From positions 1 to 46,691 of the forward strand of contig JAHEKS010000003.1 of assembly GCA_024638215.1 (NCBI GenBank): 46,691 nt of DNA, written 5' to 3'. A program made the translations under genes and the position numbers. Shown here one piece after another: positions 1-9,069 of this stretch (position 1 is its first letter; every line of letters starts with the position of its first letter). Source of the DNA: Acidobacteriota bacterium (lineage in GTDB: Bacteria; Acidobacteriota; Terriglobia; UBA7540). The notes below the pieces were generated by a model. The model was not told where the DNA came from. It saw only the letters and a list, made by a program, of their open reading frames with translations, and made no database searches.

Positions 1-1
1 C

Positions 2-595
2 GAAGCTTATGCGCACGGGCGCGAGGTGATGCTTCACCTGCCGATGGAGGCCGAGCCCGGCGCGCCGGCGCGGCCCGGCCCGGGTGAAATCAAAGTGGGC
101 ATGACGCGCCAGGAAGTCGAGCGCATCCTGGAGGCCGATCTCGGCTCGGTGCCGCACGTCGCGGGCGTCAACAACCACATGGGCTCGCGCGCCACCGCCG
201 ACGCCGCGCTGATGTCCGCGGTGATGAAGGTCCTGGCGCGGCGCCGCCTCTTTTTTGTGGACAGCCGCACCACCGCCCAATCCGCCGCGCTCGATGCAGC
301 GCGCCACGCGGGCGTGCCCGCGTTTTACCGCTCGGTTTTCCTCGATGACACCGAGACGGTGGACTACACGCTCGGGCAATTGCGCCTCTTCCGCCGCGAC
401 ATCGAGGCGCAGGGCGCGGCCATCGCCATCGGGCATCCCCACCCCACCACCATTGCGGCGCTCAAGCGCTTTCTTCCCCAGCTCGAGCGCGACGGCATCG
501 AGCTGGTGCCCGCCTCCGAGCTCGTCCGCCTGCCGGAAGTGGCGCGCCTCTCCCCTCCCCCGGCGCGCCGGCGAATCGAGCCAGACACACATTGA
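2..595 (+). CDS. Divergent polysaccharide deacetylase family protein (YibQ-like), 3' part
   Basis: The reading frame is open from the left edge, so the 5' end lies outside the window. The first internal ATG at 26 is probably not the start, because homology already runs through it. The visible part has the signature NNHMGSRAT (near 177), typical of the divergent polysaccharide deacetylase family (DUF610, E. coli YibQ). A further run, FFVDSRTTAQSAALDAAR, and a late IAIGHPHPTT block are expected of the NodB-like barrel. Family members are usually exported and are presumed to act on cell-envelope glycans; the substrate is unknown. The last 15 or so residues are proline- and arginine-rich and unconserved. 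The family call is secure, the biochemical role is inference. Confidence 0.88.
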   Translation, partial: EAYAHGREVMLHLPMEAEPGAPARPGPGEIKVGMTRQEVERILEADLGSVPHVAGVNNHMGSRATADAALMSAVMKVLARRRLFFVDSRTTAQSAALDAARHAGVPAFYRSVFLDDTETVDYTLGQLRLFRRDIEAQGAAIAIGHPHPTTIAALKRFLPQLERDGIELVPASELVRLPEVARLSPPPARRRIEPDTH

Positions 596-651
596 GCATT
601 ATAGGAATCTATATTGATATGTTAGTTTGAAATACCGCTCGAGGAAATGCG

Positions 652-1314
652 TTACGGACCGACCGGAACGTTAATGGTCACGTCGCGGTCCAGCCGCATG
701 CCGATCAGCGACCCGGCGGAGAGTTCCGCCTGCTTGCCTTTGGGAATGATGTAAGCCGCTATGGCGCTGGCCGCGCCCGCCGCGATGGCGCCGCCCACGC
801 TGCCCGTCGCCGCCACCGCCGCGGTGGGGATGGCGATGATGGCGGCCCGCTCCTTGAGCGAGGCCCCGCCGCCTTTCAAGTCGCCTTCCACGCCCACCCT
901 GGGGTCGCCGCCGGTTTCGCTGGAGAAGATCTCCGTGAGCGAGCCGAGGATGGCCATCTTTTCACCGTTGGGCAATTCCACCGCATCGAAAACGACAGTC
1001 AGAAGGCCGCCCTTGCCCCGCCGTCCCGCCGCCTTGACTTCGCCGATGTGCCCGTCCACCCGCGTGCCCTTGGGCAGCACGTCCTGGTCGTAGACGTAAA
1101 CCGGGTCGTAGAGGGTGGTGATGATGCGGTCGCCCACTTTCGAGGTTTTGGAGTTGATGGTGGTGTGAAGTTGCAGCTTGAATTCCGTGCCTTCCGGTAT
1201 GGTGAAGTCCTCGGTGTCCTGCGAGGCCGCCTTCTTCTCCTGCGCCGCCGCCGGAATCGCCACGCCCAGAATCAGCGCGCACGCCGCAACGTACGTCATA
1301 GCCTTCTGCTTCAT
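652..1314 (-). CDS. Exported protein with TrbI/VirB10-like beta region and glycine-rich segment
   Basis: Start chosen at the ATG at 1314 because it is preceded by a purine-rich GGGGAGAGGA ribosome binding site and opens with a clean signal peptide (MKQKAMTYVAACALILGVA, cut near AAAQ). An upstream in-frame extension to 1485 has no signal-peptide logic. The 220-residue product has 'FTIPEGTEFKLQLHTTINS', then 'LPKGTRVDGHIGEVKAAGR', a pattern found in VirB10/TrbI beta-barrel domains and in many small secreted Acidobacteriota proteins. A hydrophobic Ala/Gly stretch follows (about residues 150-190). There is no sign of a conjugation system nearby, so a conjugative role is not supported. It is related in its N-terminal half to the next gene (1566-2558). 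Function unknown. Confidence 0.75.
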   Translation of the reverse strand: MKQKAMTYVAACALILGVAIPAAAQEKKAASQDTEDFTIPEGTEFKLQLHTTINSKTSKVGDRIITTLYDPVYVYDQDVLPKGTRVDGHIGEVKAAGRRGKGGLLTVVFDAVELPNGEKMAILGSLTEIFSSETGGDPRVGVEGDLKGGGASLKERAAIIAIPTAAVAATGSVGGAIAAGAASAIAAYIIPKGKQAELSAGSLIGMRLDRDVTINVPVGP

Positions 1315-1565
1315 TCCTCTCCCCCTGGAATGGTCTTTGCGGCTCAGGCGAGCCTTCAACCTGCGAACCTTCATTATATGTCCCTTCGCGCCAAAGGGGA
1401 AGCAACCCCTGAACCGCCTTTCTGGTTGGATGCAAGCCCCCGGCGGGCGTTGGATGCGGGCCGCGGATTTCCGGCCTTTAGGCAACGCCCATCCGGCCTC
1501 TCAAGGACTCATCCTTCGGGTTCACAACCTCCCGCTTGCCGAGGTGCACCTGGCTTCCCGCGACT

Positions 1566-2558
1566 TCACCGGACCACCGCGACGATGTCCAGGATGGTGT
1601 TGTTCCGATCCAGGATCAGCGCCTTTCCCGCCAGAATCACGCGCGAGTAGCCGGAGGGCAGCGGAGTCAACTGCCGGCTGAGGCCGTCGGGAAATGGCTC
1701 TACGCGCTTCTGCAAGCCGGGCGGCAGGGTGCCGTTCTTTTTCAACTGCCGCTCGAGCCCCGGCGGCAGATGGCCGTGGCGCTTGGCGAGCCCCGGCGGC
1801 AGGTTGCCCGTACTCTCAGCATAGTAGCTGCGGATGATCTGCTGGTCGCGCGCGGAAAAAACGGGCTCCGCGTAGCTTGCCACGCTGCCGCGCCGGCTTT
1901 CGCGCTCCGGATAATTTGAGGAGGAGGCTCCGGGCTGCGACGTTTCGGCGCTGCGAGATCTGCCAGAAGTGCTTTCCGCGGGCGCCGGCGCGCTCGCCGC
2001 CTGCGAAGCCGTCCCCGCCACGAAGGTCAGCTCGGTCTCGGCCGGCAGGACGATTTCCTTCTTCCCCGTCATGTAAGCTCCGGCCGTGCCCGCTCCCGCG
2101 CCGACCCCGGCGCCCACGGCGGCGCCTTTTTTCCCGCCCACGAGAGCGCCAACCAACGCGCCCACCGCCGCACCGCCGCCGATCATTTCGGCATTGCGGA
2201 CCAGATGCGATTTGCCGTCAATGCGCAACGGCTGCGTGGAAATGGTGGTCAGTTCGAGCGTGATGGAAGCGGGCTTCTTCAAGCGGCCGGAACTGACCGC
2301 TTCCGTTACTCGCCCAACGATCCGTGCTCCGCGCGGAAAAACCCTGCGGCCGTTGGCCGAGATGGCTTCCGACAGCGTCCCGGTGAAGGTCTCGCCCGCC
2401 TTCGCGGTACCCGTGTCGAGTTGCTTGTCAAGCCGCACCTTCACTTCCGTGCCCGCGGGCACGGAAACGCGGCGCTGGCTGGCGATAAGCGGCAGCGCGG
2501 CGAAAAGCACCAGGAGAATCGTAAGGAATGCCCCTGCAAGTTTCGAAGATCGTCTCAT
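1566..2558 (-). CDS. Exported protein: TrbI-like domain, glycine zipper and LPPGL repeats
   Basis: The ATG at 2558 is fixed by an excellent AAAGGAGGT ribosome binding site six to seven bases upstream, followed by a signal peptide (residues 1-27). The 330-residue product is composite. Residues about 28-105 (VPAGTEVKVRLDKQLDTGTA, then VFPRGARIVGRV) resemble the TrbI-like region of the neighbouring 652-1314 gene. Residues about 125-165 are a glycine zipper (GGGAAVGALVGALVGG). After a Ser/Pro linker come three LPPGL units (NLPPGLAKR, HLPPGLERQ, TLPPGLQKR), the spacing seen in RcnB/CigR-type periplasmic proteins, and a closing LDRNNTILDIVAVVR. The combination suggests an envelope protein; no activity can be assigned. 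Confidence 0.75.
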   Translation of the reverse strand: MRRSSKLAGAFLTILLVLFAALPLIASQRRVSVPAGTEVKVRLDKQLDTGTAKAGETFTGTLSEAISANGRRVFPRGARIVGRVTEAVSSGRLKKPASITLELTTISTQPLRIDGKSHLVRNAEMIGGGAAVGALVGALVGGKKGAAVGAGVGAGAGTAGAYMTGKKEIVLPAETELTFVAGTASQAASAPAPAESTSGRSRSAETSQPGASSSNYPERESRRGSVASYAEPVFSARDQQIIRSYYAESTGNLPPGLAKRHGHLPPGLERQLKKNGTLPPGLQKRVEPFPDGLSRQLTPLPSGYSRVILAGKALILDRNNTILDIVAVVR

Positions 2559-3126
2559 GTGACCTCCTTTGCGGCCTCCTTGAGGCCGGGAAAAAGCGGC
2601 GCGAGCGACGCAGCCTCGCGACATTTCGGTCTCATCGTGGACCGGGCCAAGTACCCGGGCGTCTGCACCAAAGTAGGCGCAGTATAGCGCGGCCTTACTT
2701 CGTGGTAAATGAGCAAAACATCCAGGCTGCCGGGAACGGTCGGGCGTCCCGAGCCGCATGCCTGGACCGGCCGCCAAGCACCCGCCCGGTTAGGGCGTTG
2801 ACGCAGCACTCTTGCGGCTCCAGCCGCGTCTACAGACTTTTTTTTCGGTTCGTTGCGGCTTCGAAAGCGGTTCGTTGGGCACATTTTTCGGCCACTTTCA
2901 AGAAACCGGTCCTTTGTTTTCAATAAAATCGTGGCCTGGCTCGCTCAAAAAAGAGCCCTCGGAGTTCCCCCATTTTCTGCCGCCATCGCTCCGCACCCGC
3001 ATGAATACTGGCTGGAACGCAAGTCGGCGGTTTTCCCGGGAACTCCCGAATTGGCTTCGCTGCATTTTGGTGCAACTTCTGTTTTGCATCGCCGGCCGCT
3101 CCTCACACTCCCTCCAGCCGCCCAGT
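2559..3126. other. Non-coding stretch between 1566-2558 and the OmpA-like pseudogene
   Basis: About 570 bases with no convincing gene. Short open frames on both strands have no recognisable domain. It holds the promoter and leader region of the minus-strand gene ending its 5' side at 2558. Base composition falls in the part around 2830-2930, which carries a run of eight T and several AT-rich patches. Confidence 0.5.
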
Positions 3127-3493
3127 TTAGCCGACGAAAATGATAAGGTGGGTACAACTGACACGCTGGATGGTGGAATCCACGATGCCGATTTCGGCCC
3201 GCCGGTTTTTGGCGCGCGCCTCGGGCGAATCCCCCGGCACGCGCGGGTCCGACTTGCCGAATCCCTTGGTGGAAATGATTTTCAGATCGAGCCCCGACTT
3301 GACCAGATAATCGCGCACCGCCTGCGCGCACCGCTTGCTGGTTCACCCGCTTGAGCGAGGACACAAAGAAATAAACCAGGGCGGCAAGTACCACCACAAA
3401 AACCGCCAGCAGGAGAATGAATTTCCCCCAGCCTCCGCGGCCGCGCGGCGGTTCCTCACGCGGCGTTTTCAAAATGTCGCGGGAAGAGCCCAT
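3127..3493 (-). pseudogene. Broken OmpA-like protein: membrane anchor and peptidoglycan-binding remnant out of frame
   Basis: Reading leftward from an ATG at 3493, the first 53 codons give a basic, proline-rich N-terminus and one membrane anchor (GKFILLLAVFVVVLAALVYF), ending SSLKRVNQQ. In the next frame, near 3345-3127, is the last third of an OmpA C-terminal domain: SKRCAQAVRDYLVKSGL, then TKGFGKSDPRVPG and ARAKNRRAEIGIV. The two halves are in different frames, and an in-frame TGA sits directly before SKRC. The first half of the OmpA domain, including the usual GHTD motif, is missing. I infer an internal deletion plus frame loss that destroyed a Pal/MotB-like anchored protein. An assembly error is possible but would have to remove more than 100 bases. 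Confidence 0.75.
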
Positions 3494-3531
3494 TTTGTTT
3501 CCCTATGGCCTTGCCGGCCAACTCCAGCAAC

Positions 3532-3617
3532 TGTCATCCTGAGGAGCCGCAGGCGACGAAGGATCTCTTTGCCTGCTCCGGCAAGAGCCGAGATGCTTCG
3601 CTTCGCTCAGCATGACA
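3532..3617. repeat. Interspersed palindromic repeat, TGTCATCCTGAG family
   Basis: The element begins TGTCATCCTGAG and ends CTCAGCATGACA, so its termini are inverted repeats; the interior carries GACGAAGGATCTC. A longer copy with the same ends lies at 32448-32589, and pieces occur at 24832-24851 and 41741-41790. It is non-coding and lies between two decayed genes. Confidence 0.75.
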
Positions 3618-3723
3618 AGCGGGCCACGTCTTTCAGCAAGCACCTCAGTCTCGATTGTAACGCTCCCACCGGGCAGGGTGTCGAGCGGGAACTGGAAATT
3701 CTCGTGCTCCGATGAGGCGTCGG

Positions 3724-4000
3724 TCAGCGCGACGAGTCTGAGAGTTTCACCGCCGCGCGCTCTACGGGCGCAAGGTCGCGGAACGAGAATTGTTTCTCAA
3801 TCTTGTCGTAGGGCTTGCCTTTCACTTCCGCCTCGGGTACACAAAGTAGTCGAGCGCGGGCCGATCCTGCGCCGGAGCGACTGTCAGGTCGCGGCCGCGT
3901 GTGAAGCCGACTCGGTTGGCATCAAGCGACCCGAAAAAGTAATCGTGCTTGGAGGGATTCTGCCAGGCTTCAGAAATATCCACCGGCGCCCAGCCGGTCG
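3724..4000 (-). pseudogene. Transglutaminase-like domain fragment, frameshifted
   Basis: On the minus strand the frame from about 4000 reads GWAPVDISEAW, then FFGSLDANRVGFTRGRDL and DYFVYP. This order matches the end of transglutaminase-like (Cys protease core) domains, which typically run GWVPVDISEA - FFG-LD-NR - GRDL - YFVYP. One missing base near 3830-3842 breaks the frame. The neighbouring frame then continues AEVKGKPYDKIEKQFSFRD to a stop at 3724. No upstream part with the catalytic Cys/His is present, so this is a residual 3' piece. Confidence 0.7.
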
Positions 4001-4238
4001 TGCGGCGTGACTCCTCGGGCGGCGAACGAGCCGGAAGGGCACGAGGCCCGTCAGTGGAAGCCTCTCCCACTGTCGGCTGGGGATGGCAGAGAGATTCGGG
4101 TTTCCCTCTGCCATCGGCGTAAGTTATTGAAATAACGGGTCGGATTCATCCCAGGGTTTGGCAGTTCAATGGCTCTGCGGCGGTCGGAGCCTTATCGCCC
4201 GGCGGAGAGAGCCGGGCGCCAAAGCCAGGAGGAAGCAG

Positions 4239-5255
4239 TTGAGTCAAGTCGCCACATTGACGGAGGCGAGCGGGGTCGCGCAGAAGGCCGCCGGCCTGCG
4301 CGCGGCGGAGAAAGTGGCGCTGGCCTTCTTCGCCTACGCCGTCATGGCCTCTTGGTTTTTCCCTGTGCCGCTTTCCGAACGATTGGCGATTCTCGCCTTG
4401 AGCGGAATGGCGATGGGAATCCTGATTCTTCTCAGCCGCCGCGCTTATTCGGCAGGAAGCGCGTTCCTCGCGCTGCGCGACTGGCTGCCTTGCGTTTTGA
4501 TTGTTCTGGCCTACCGCGAGTCAGGATTGTTCCTCATGCCTGACATTTCGCACCGCCTGGATAATCTCTTTATCGTCTGGGACCGCGCGCTGCTCGGGAG
4601 CGCCTGGTTCAGGAGTCTAGCCGCTGCTGGCGGGCCGTGGCTTGGGCGCGTGATGGAGCTGGCCTATTTGCTCGTCTACCCCTTCGTTCCTTTGGGTTTT
4701 GCTGCGGTGTACTTTGGCAGGAGCTGGTCCCGCGATGCCTCAGGCGGCGCAGCCCTGCGCGCCTCGAAATCCGCCGACCGCTATTGGACCGCGGTGCTGA
4801 TCGCGGTGCTGGGCAGCTACGCGCTTTTTCCCTTCTTTCCGCTCACTCCGCCGCGCGTGCTCTTCCACGACCTGCCGGTCGCCGTGGGCCTGTCAGGCGG
4901 CGCGGACCCGGCAGGATCAGCCTCGGGGTCGCTGCTGCGTCAATTGAATTTCTGGATTCTCGGCCATTACAGCGTGCAGGCGTGCATCTTTCCCAGCGGG
5001 CACGTCGCTGGAGCCGTGGCCACGGCGCTCGCGGTGCGGCGCGAGCGCCCCCGCCTCGGCATCGTGTTCACCGTTGCTGCCGCGTTGATCGCCGTCTCCA
5101 CCGTTTTCGGGCGCTACCACTACACCGCCGACGCCCTCGCCGGCGCGGCGGTGGGACTCGCCGCATTCCTTCTCGCAGAGCACCTGCCGCTGCACTCCGT
5201 GCCAGCAACCGTCCCCTCAGTGCGATCGCCCCAGCCGCGACCGGGGCAAGCCTAG
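4239..5255 (+). CDS. PAP2-family integral membrane phosphatase
   Basis: The TTG at 4239 is preferred because an AGGAGG box lies six bases upstream (4227-4232); the longer frame from 4158 adds an arginine-rich stretch with no such site. The 338-residue product has about eight hydrophobic segments. The type 2 phosphatidic acid phosphatase motifs are in the C-terminal half: PSGHVAGAVA (motif 2 region) and STVFGRYHYTADALAG, which supplies the motif 3 SxxxxxRxHxxxD pattern. Members of the family dephosphorylate lipid phosphates or undecaprenyl pyrophosphate, or transfer inositol phosphate heads; the N-terminal multi-span extension and the FPLTPPR loop resemble the inositolphosphotransferase-like branch. 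Substrate is not decidable from sequence alone. Confidence 0.88.
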   Translation: MSQVATLTEASGVAQKAAGLRAAEKVALAFFAYAVMASWFFPVPLSERLAILALSGMAMGILILLSRRAYSAGSAFLALRDWLPCVLIVLAYRESGLFLMPDISHRLDNLFIVWDRALLGSAWFRSLAAAGGPWLGRVMELAYLLVYPFVPLGFAAVYFGRSWSRDASGGAALRASKSADRYWTAVLIAVLGSYALFPFFPLTPPRVLFHDLPVAVGLSGGADPAGSASGSLLRQLNFWILGHYSVQACIFPSGHVAGAVATALAVRRERPRLGIVFTVAAALIAVSTVFGRYHYTADALAGAAVGLAAFLLAEHLPLHSVPATVPSVRSPQPRPGQA

Positions 5256-5312
5256 CCATGAAGCGGAAAACAGCGGTAGAATGGGTTTGACCGCAGGCTG
5301 GAAGGGGCGCCC

Positions 5313-5513
5313 ATGACCGAGGTCGAAAAAATCACGCAAAGCATCCAAAACCTCTCGCCGCGGGATTTGGCGGAGTTCCGCGCCTGGTTCGCGGAGTTTG
5401 ACGCCCGCGTTTGGGACGCGCAGATCGAGGCGGACGCGAAAGCCGGCAAGCTGGACGGACTGGCCGCGGAGGCACTCGCCGATTACAAGGCCGGGAAGGC
5501 GCGCGACCTTTGA
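5313..5513 (+). CDS. Small acidic antitoxin partner of a RelE/ParE-type toxin
   Basis: A 66-residue protein starting MTEVEKITQSIQNLSP with a GGAAGGGG site upstream. The core AEFRAWFAEFDARVWDAQIE and the C-terminal AKAGKLDGLAAEALADYKAG are characteristic of a widespread antitoxin group found directly upstream of RelE/HigB-like toxins. Its stop codon overlaps the likely TTG start of the toxin (TTGA at 5510-5513), so the two are translationally coupled. It presumably neutralises the toxin through its C-terminal part. No DNA-binding fold is obvious by eye. Confidence 0.8.
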   Translation: MTEVEKITQSIQNLSPRDLAEFRAWFAEFDARVWDAQIEADAKAGKLDGLAAEALADYKAGKARDL

Positions 5514-5764
5514 GGCACCTGGCCTCCCCCCGCTTTTGGGAATTGTACGATGCACTGCCGCCTGATGCCCGAGCGCTCGCCGAAAAGAATTTCTCCCTCC
5601 TCAAGTCTGATCCCCACCACCCTTCCTTGCACTTCAAGCGGATCGGAAAGTTCTGGTCCGTGCGCGTCGGCAACCATTACCGCGCGCTGGGAACAGACGT
5701 AGAAGAAGGAATCCTGTGGGTCTGGATTGGCAATCACGCTGAGTACGACAGGATGCTTGGCTGA
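5510..5764 (+). CDS. RelE/ParE-type toxin
   Basis: Starting at the TTG at 5510, overlapping the antitoxin stop, the product is 84 residues: FWELYDALPPDARALAEKNF, then HPSLHFKRIGKFWSVRVGNH, then YRALGTDVEEGILWVWIGNH and AEYDRML. This is the compact RelE/ParE beta-sheet pattern, with the basic FKRIG - VRVG - YRAL strand order and a terminal HAEYD, common in cytotoxic translational repressors. The target (ribosome-dependent mRNA cleavage or gyrase) cannot be told from sequence. It shares a transcript with the upstream antitoxin. Confidence 0.82.
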   Translation: MRHLASPRFWELYDALPPDARALAEKNFSLLKSDPHHPSLHFKRIGKFWSVRVGNHYRALGTDVEEGILWVWIGNHAEYDRMLG

Positions 5765-5833
5765 GGAGGCGCCGTTGGAACTGGCTCTACAACGCACCCG
5801 ATCCATCCTTCGCAAACAACCTTGCGCCGCCCC

Positions 5834-5862
5834 TTGACCGCGCTCTCGCTGCCCGCTACCAT
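5834..5862 (+). promoter_or_regulatory. Possible sigma-70 promoter of uvrA
   Basis: TTGACC at 5834-5839 and TACCAT at 5857-5862 are separated by 17 bases, about 50 bases before the uvrA ATG. The -10 element matches the consensus at only four of six positions. No LexA-type palindrome was recognised here. Confidence 0.4.
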
Positions 5863-5910
5863 AATAGATTGGCCTAGTGTCGGAATTCCCCGCTGTAGGG
5901 CGCAGGGCGA

Positions 5911-8787
5911 ATGATCAACCAGATCACGGTGCGCGGCGCGCGCCAGCACAACCTGAAGAACATTGACGTCGAGTTTCCCCGCCAGACCCTGACGGTCGTC
6001 ACGGGACTTTCCGGCTCGGGCAAGTCCAGCCTGGCCTTCGACATCATCTATGCCGAGGGCCAGCGCCGCTACGTGCAGACGCTTTCCGCCTATGCGCGCC
6101 AGTTCCTGGACCAGATGGAGCGGCCGGACGTGGACACGGTCGAAGGCCTCAGCCCGGCGATCTCCATCGAGCAGAAAACCACCAGCCGCAGCCCGCGCTC
6201 GACGGTGGGCACCATCACCGAGATTTACGATTACCTGCGCCTGCTCTATTCCTCCATCGGCGTGCCGCACTGCCACAACTGCGGCCGGGCCATCTCGCGC
6301 CAGACGACCGAGCAGATCGTCGCGGCCATCATGGAACTTCAGCGCAACGGCGGCGAAAACGGCGGCGAGCGCGTGATGATTCTGGCGCCCGTGGTGCGCG
6401 GGCGCAAGGGCGAGTTTCGCAAGCAGTTCGAGCAATACGCGCGCCAGGGCTTTCTGCGCGCGCGCGTGGACGGGCAGCTTCGCCCGCTCGACGAGGAAAT
6501 CAAGCTCGACCGCCGCCGCAACCACACCATCGAAATCGTCGTGGACCGGCTGCTGCTGAAGCCCGAGATCGAATCGCGCCTGGCCTCGTCCATCGAGACG
6601 GCGATCAAGCTGGCCAAGGGCATCGTGCAAGTGGCGGTGGTCAACGGCGAGGAGCACCTCTACTCACAGGAGTGGGCGTGCGTCGAGTGCGGCATCAGCA
6701 TCCCGGCGCTCGAGCCGCGCTCCTTCTCGTTCAACAGCGTCTACGGAGCCTGCCCCGCCTGCCGCGGCCTGGGAAGCCAATTCACCTTCGACCCTGGCAA
6801 AGTGATTCAAGATTGGACGCGGCCGCTATTTGCGGGAGGCCTCGGCCCGGGCGCCGGGTCATCCTTCATGCGCCGCAGCCTGATGCGCGCCGCGGAGAAT
6901 TTCCATTTCGATCTCCACACGCCCTTCGAAAGGTTCCCGCGCAAGATTCAGAACCTGATCCTTTACGGCAAGGGGCCGGAGAACTCGCGGCGCGCGCCGT
7001 CCTTCGCCGGCATCATCCCCATGCTCGACCGCTGGTATGCGGAATCTACCTCGCAAGGCTATCGCGAGTGGTTCGAGCAATACATGTCGGCGGCCCTGTG
7101 CCCGGCGTGCAAAGGCAAGCGCCTGCGCGCCGAAAGCCTGGCGGCCACGGTCGGCGGGCTATCCATTGCCGATTTCACCGCCCTGCCCGTCGTGGCGGCG
7201 GTCGAAAAAGCCAGGAGCATAAAACTTAGCCCGCGTGAGGAAATCGTCGCGCGGAGAATCTTGCAGGAAATCACCGAGCGGCTCGAATTCCTGCAAGCGG
7301 TGGGCCTGGGCTACCTCAGCCTGGACCGCTCGGCGGCGACGCTTTCGAGCGGCGAGAGCCAGCGCGTGCGCCTGGCCACTCAGATCGGTTCCAAGCTGCG
7401 CGGGGTGCTCTACGTGCTGGACGAGCCTTCCATCGGCCTCCACCCGCGCGACAACCAGCGCCTGCTCCAAACCCTGGAGCATTTGCGCGACCTGGGCAAC
7501 ACCGTGCTGGTGGTGGAGCACGATGAGGAAACGATCCGCCGCGCCGACTTCGTCATTGACCTCGGCCCGGGCGCGGGCAAGCAGGGCGGGCACCTGGTGG
7601 CCGTCGGAACTCCCCAACATATTACCGAATCGGATAATTCCCTGACCGGAAGATATCTATCGGGTAAATTACGCATTCCGGTCCCGGTCCTCCGCCGCGA
7701 ACCGAACGGAAAGCATCTGCTGGTCCATGCGGCGCGCGCCAACAACCTGAAAGGCATCGACGTCAAGTTTCCGCTCGGGCTGCTGACCGTGGTGACGGGT
7801 GTGTCGGGCTCGGGAAAATCCACCCTGGTGAACGACATCCTCTACCGCGCCATCGCCAAGAAACTCTACCGCTCGATTGAAGAGCCGGGTGCGCACGGGG
7901 CCGTCCTTGGCCTCGAGCACATTGACAAGGTCATCGTTATTGACCAGTCGCCCATCGGGCGCACGCCGCGCTCGAACCCGGCCACCTACTCGGGAGTCTT
8001 CACGCCCATCCGCGAACTCTTCGCCATGCTGCCCGAATCGCGCGAGCGCGGCTACCGCGCCGGGCGCTTCAGCTTCAACGTCAAGGGCGGGCGCTGCGAG
8101 GCCTGCCAGGGCGACGGCCTGCGGCGCATCGAGATGAATTTCCTGCCCGACGTCTTTGTCACCTGCGAGGTCTGCCGCGGGCGTCGCTACAATTCGGAGA
8201 CGCTGGCGGTGAAGTACAAAGGCCACTCCATCGCCGACCTGCTCGACTCCACCGTCTCGGACGCCCTGCCGGTGCTCGAGAATATTCCGCAAATCCGCCA
8301 GAAACTCCAGACGCTCGCGGACGTCGGGCTCGGCTACATTCACCTCGGCCAGGCCGCCACCACGCTTTCGGGCGGCGAAGCGCAGCGCATCAAGCTGGCC
8401 AAGGAACTCAGCAAGCGCCAGACCGGCCGCACCGTCTACATTCTCGACGAGCCCACCACCGGACTGCATTTCGACGACGTCAAGATGCTGCTCGACGTGC
8501 TCAATCGCTTGACAGACCTGGGCAACACCATCATCATCATCGAGCACCATTTGGATGTTGTGAAACAAGCGGACTGGATCATTGATCTCGGGCCCGAGGG
8601 CGGCGACGCGGGCGGGCGCATCGTCGCCGAAGGCCGGCCCGAGGACGTGGCGCGGGTGAAAAAATCCTTCACCGGCCAGGCGCTGGCGGCGTTGTTTCAG
8701 CATCAGAGCGGCCAGTCGGAAGAGCGCCAGGGGGGCCTGCGGCCTCTCTGCGGCCCGGCTTGCTCTACCGGCGCGGGTGGGGTATGA
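5911..8787 (+). CDS. uvrA: UvrABC excinuclease subunit A
   Basis: A 958-residue UvrA, close to the usual 940-960. It is the damage-recognising ATPase of nucleotide excision repair and loads UvrB at lesions. Both ABC modules are complete: Walker [10 protein letters not shown] (residues 32-40) and GVSGSGKST; signatures [12 protein letters not shown] and [15 protein letters not shown]; Walker [15 protein letters not shown] and [14 protein letters not shown]. The zinc modules are visible as CHNCGR, the CVECG-CPAC pair, and CEACQGDG followed by CEVCRGRR. The start [19 protein letters not shown] is the standard N-terminus. About 25 unconserved residues at the C-terminus run into the operator of the following TA pair. 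No uvrB or uvrC is in the window. Confidence 0.98.
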   Translation: MINQITVRGARQHNLKNIDVEFPRQTLTVVTGLSGSGKSSLAFDIIYAEGQRRYVQTLSAYARQFLDQMERPDVDTVEGLSPAISIEQKTTSRSPRSTVGTITEIYDYLRLLYSSIGVPHCHNCGRAISRQTTEQIVAAIMELQRNGGENGGERVMILAPVVRGRKGEFRKQFEQYARQGFLRARVDGQLRPLDEEIKLDRRRNHTIEIVVDRLLLKPEIESRLASSIETAIKLAKGIVQVAVVNGEEHLYSQEWACVECGISIPALEPRSFSFNSVYGACPACRGLGSQFTFDPGKVIQDWTRPLFAGGLGPGAGSSFMRRSLMRAAENFHFDLHTPFERFPRKIQNLILYGKGPENSRRAPSFAGIIPMLDRWYAESTSQGYREWFEQYMSAALCPACKGKRLRAESLAATVGGLSIADFTALPVVAAVEKARSIKLSPREEIVARRILQEITERLEFLQAVGLGYLSLDRSAATLSSGESQRVRLATQIGSKLRGVLYVLDEPSIGLHPRDNQRLLQTLEHLRDLGNTVLVVEHDEETIRRADFVIDLGPGAGKQGGHLVAVGTPQHITESDNSLTGRYLSGKLRIPVPVLRREPNGKHLLVHAARANNLKGIDVKFPLGLLTVVTGVSGSGKSTLVNDILYRAIAKKLYRSIEEPGAHGAVLGLEHIDKVIVIDQSPIGRTPRSNPATYSGVFTPIRELFAMLPESRERGYRAGRFSFNVKGGRCEACQGDGLRRIEMNFLPDVFVTCEVCRGRRYNSETLAVKYKGHSIADLLDSTVSDALPVLENIPQIRQKLQTLADVGLGYIHLGQAATTLSGGEAQRIKLAKELSKRQTGRTVYILDEPTTGLHFDDVKMLLDVLNRLTDLGNTIIIIEHHLDVVKQADWIIDLGPEGGDAGGRIVAEGRPEDVARVKKSFTGQALAALFQHQSGQSEERQGGLRPLCGPACSTGAGGV

Positions 8788-8796
8788 TTCCATTAT

Positions 8797-8813
8797 GGTT
8801 CCATTTTGGAACC
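8797..8813. promoter_or_regulatory. Palindromic operator candidate of the RHH/PIN module
   Basis: GGTTCCA-TTT-TGGAACC is a perfect inverted repeat with 7-bp arms, ending 13 bases before the antitoxin ATG at 8827. A smaller palindrome CCATTATGG overlaps just upstream (8790-8798), and TATGAT at 8783-8788 could serve as a -10. RHH antitoxins such as FitA bind paired inverted repeats at this position, so autoregulation is a reasonable inference. Confidence 0.6.
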
Positions 8814-8826
8814 GGGATAACTGGCC

Positions 8827-9069
8827 ATGGCAACGCTGACGATTAAGAACGTTCCGGAAAAGCTGCGGAGGCGTCTGAAGGAAAGCGCGGCCCAACATCG
8901 CCGCAGCGTTAACAGTGAAGTGATCACCTGCCTCGAAGCTGCGCTTTTAGACAGTCGGGTGGATGCGCGTGAAATACTTGATCGCGCCCGCGCCTTGCGC
9001 CGGCGGGCACCTCGCCTCTTCATCACGGATAAGTACCTAACGGCCGCCAAGAATGCAGGCCGCCCTTGA
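8827..9069 (+). CDS. vapB: Ribbon-helix-helix (FitA/VapB-like) antitoxin
   Basis: An 80-residue protein opening MATLTIKNVPEKLRRRLKES, the classical start of FitA/Arc-type RHH antitoxins (beta strand TLTIKNVP, then helices with RSVNSEVITCLEAAL). Residues 50-80 would be the toxin-binding tail. It dimerises to bind DNA and masks the PIN toxin encoded next. Its TGA overlaps the TTG start of the toxin (TTGA, 9066-9069). A palindrome at 8797-8813 is the likely operator. Confidence 0.88.
   Translation: MATLTIKNVPEKLRRRLKESAAQHRRSVNSEVITCLEAALLDSRVDAREILDRARALRRRAPRLFITDKYLTAAKNAGRP

Noticed and set aside
652-2558. Conjugation or type IV secretion role for the two TrbI-like genes
   Set aside because: No VirB4, VirD4, relaxase or other transfer gene is near. 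Single TrbI-like exported proteins are common without conjugation.
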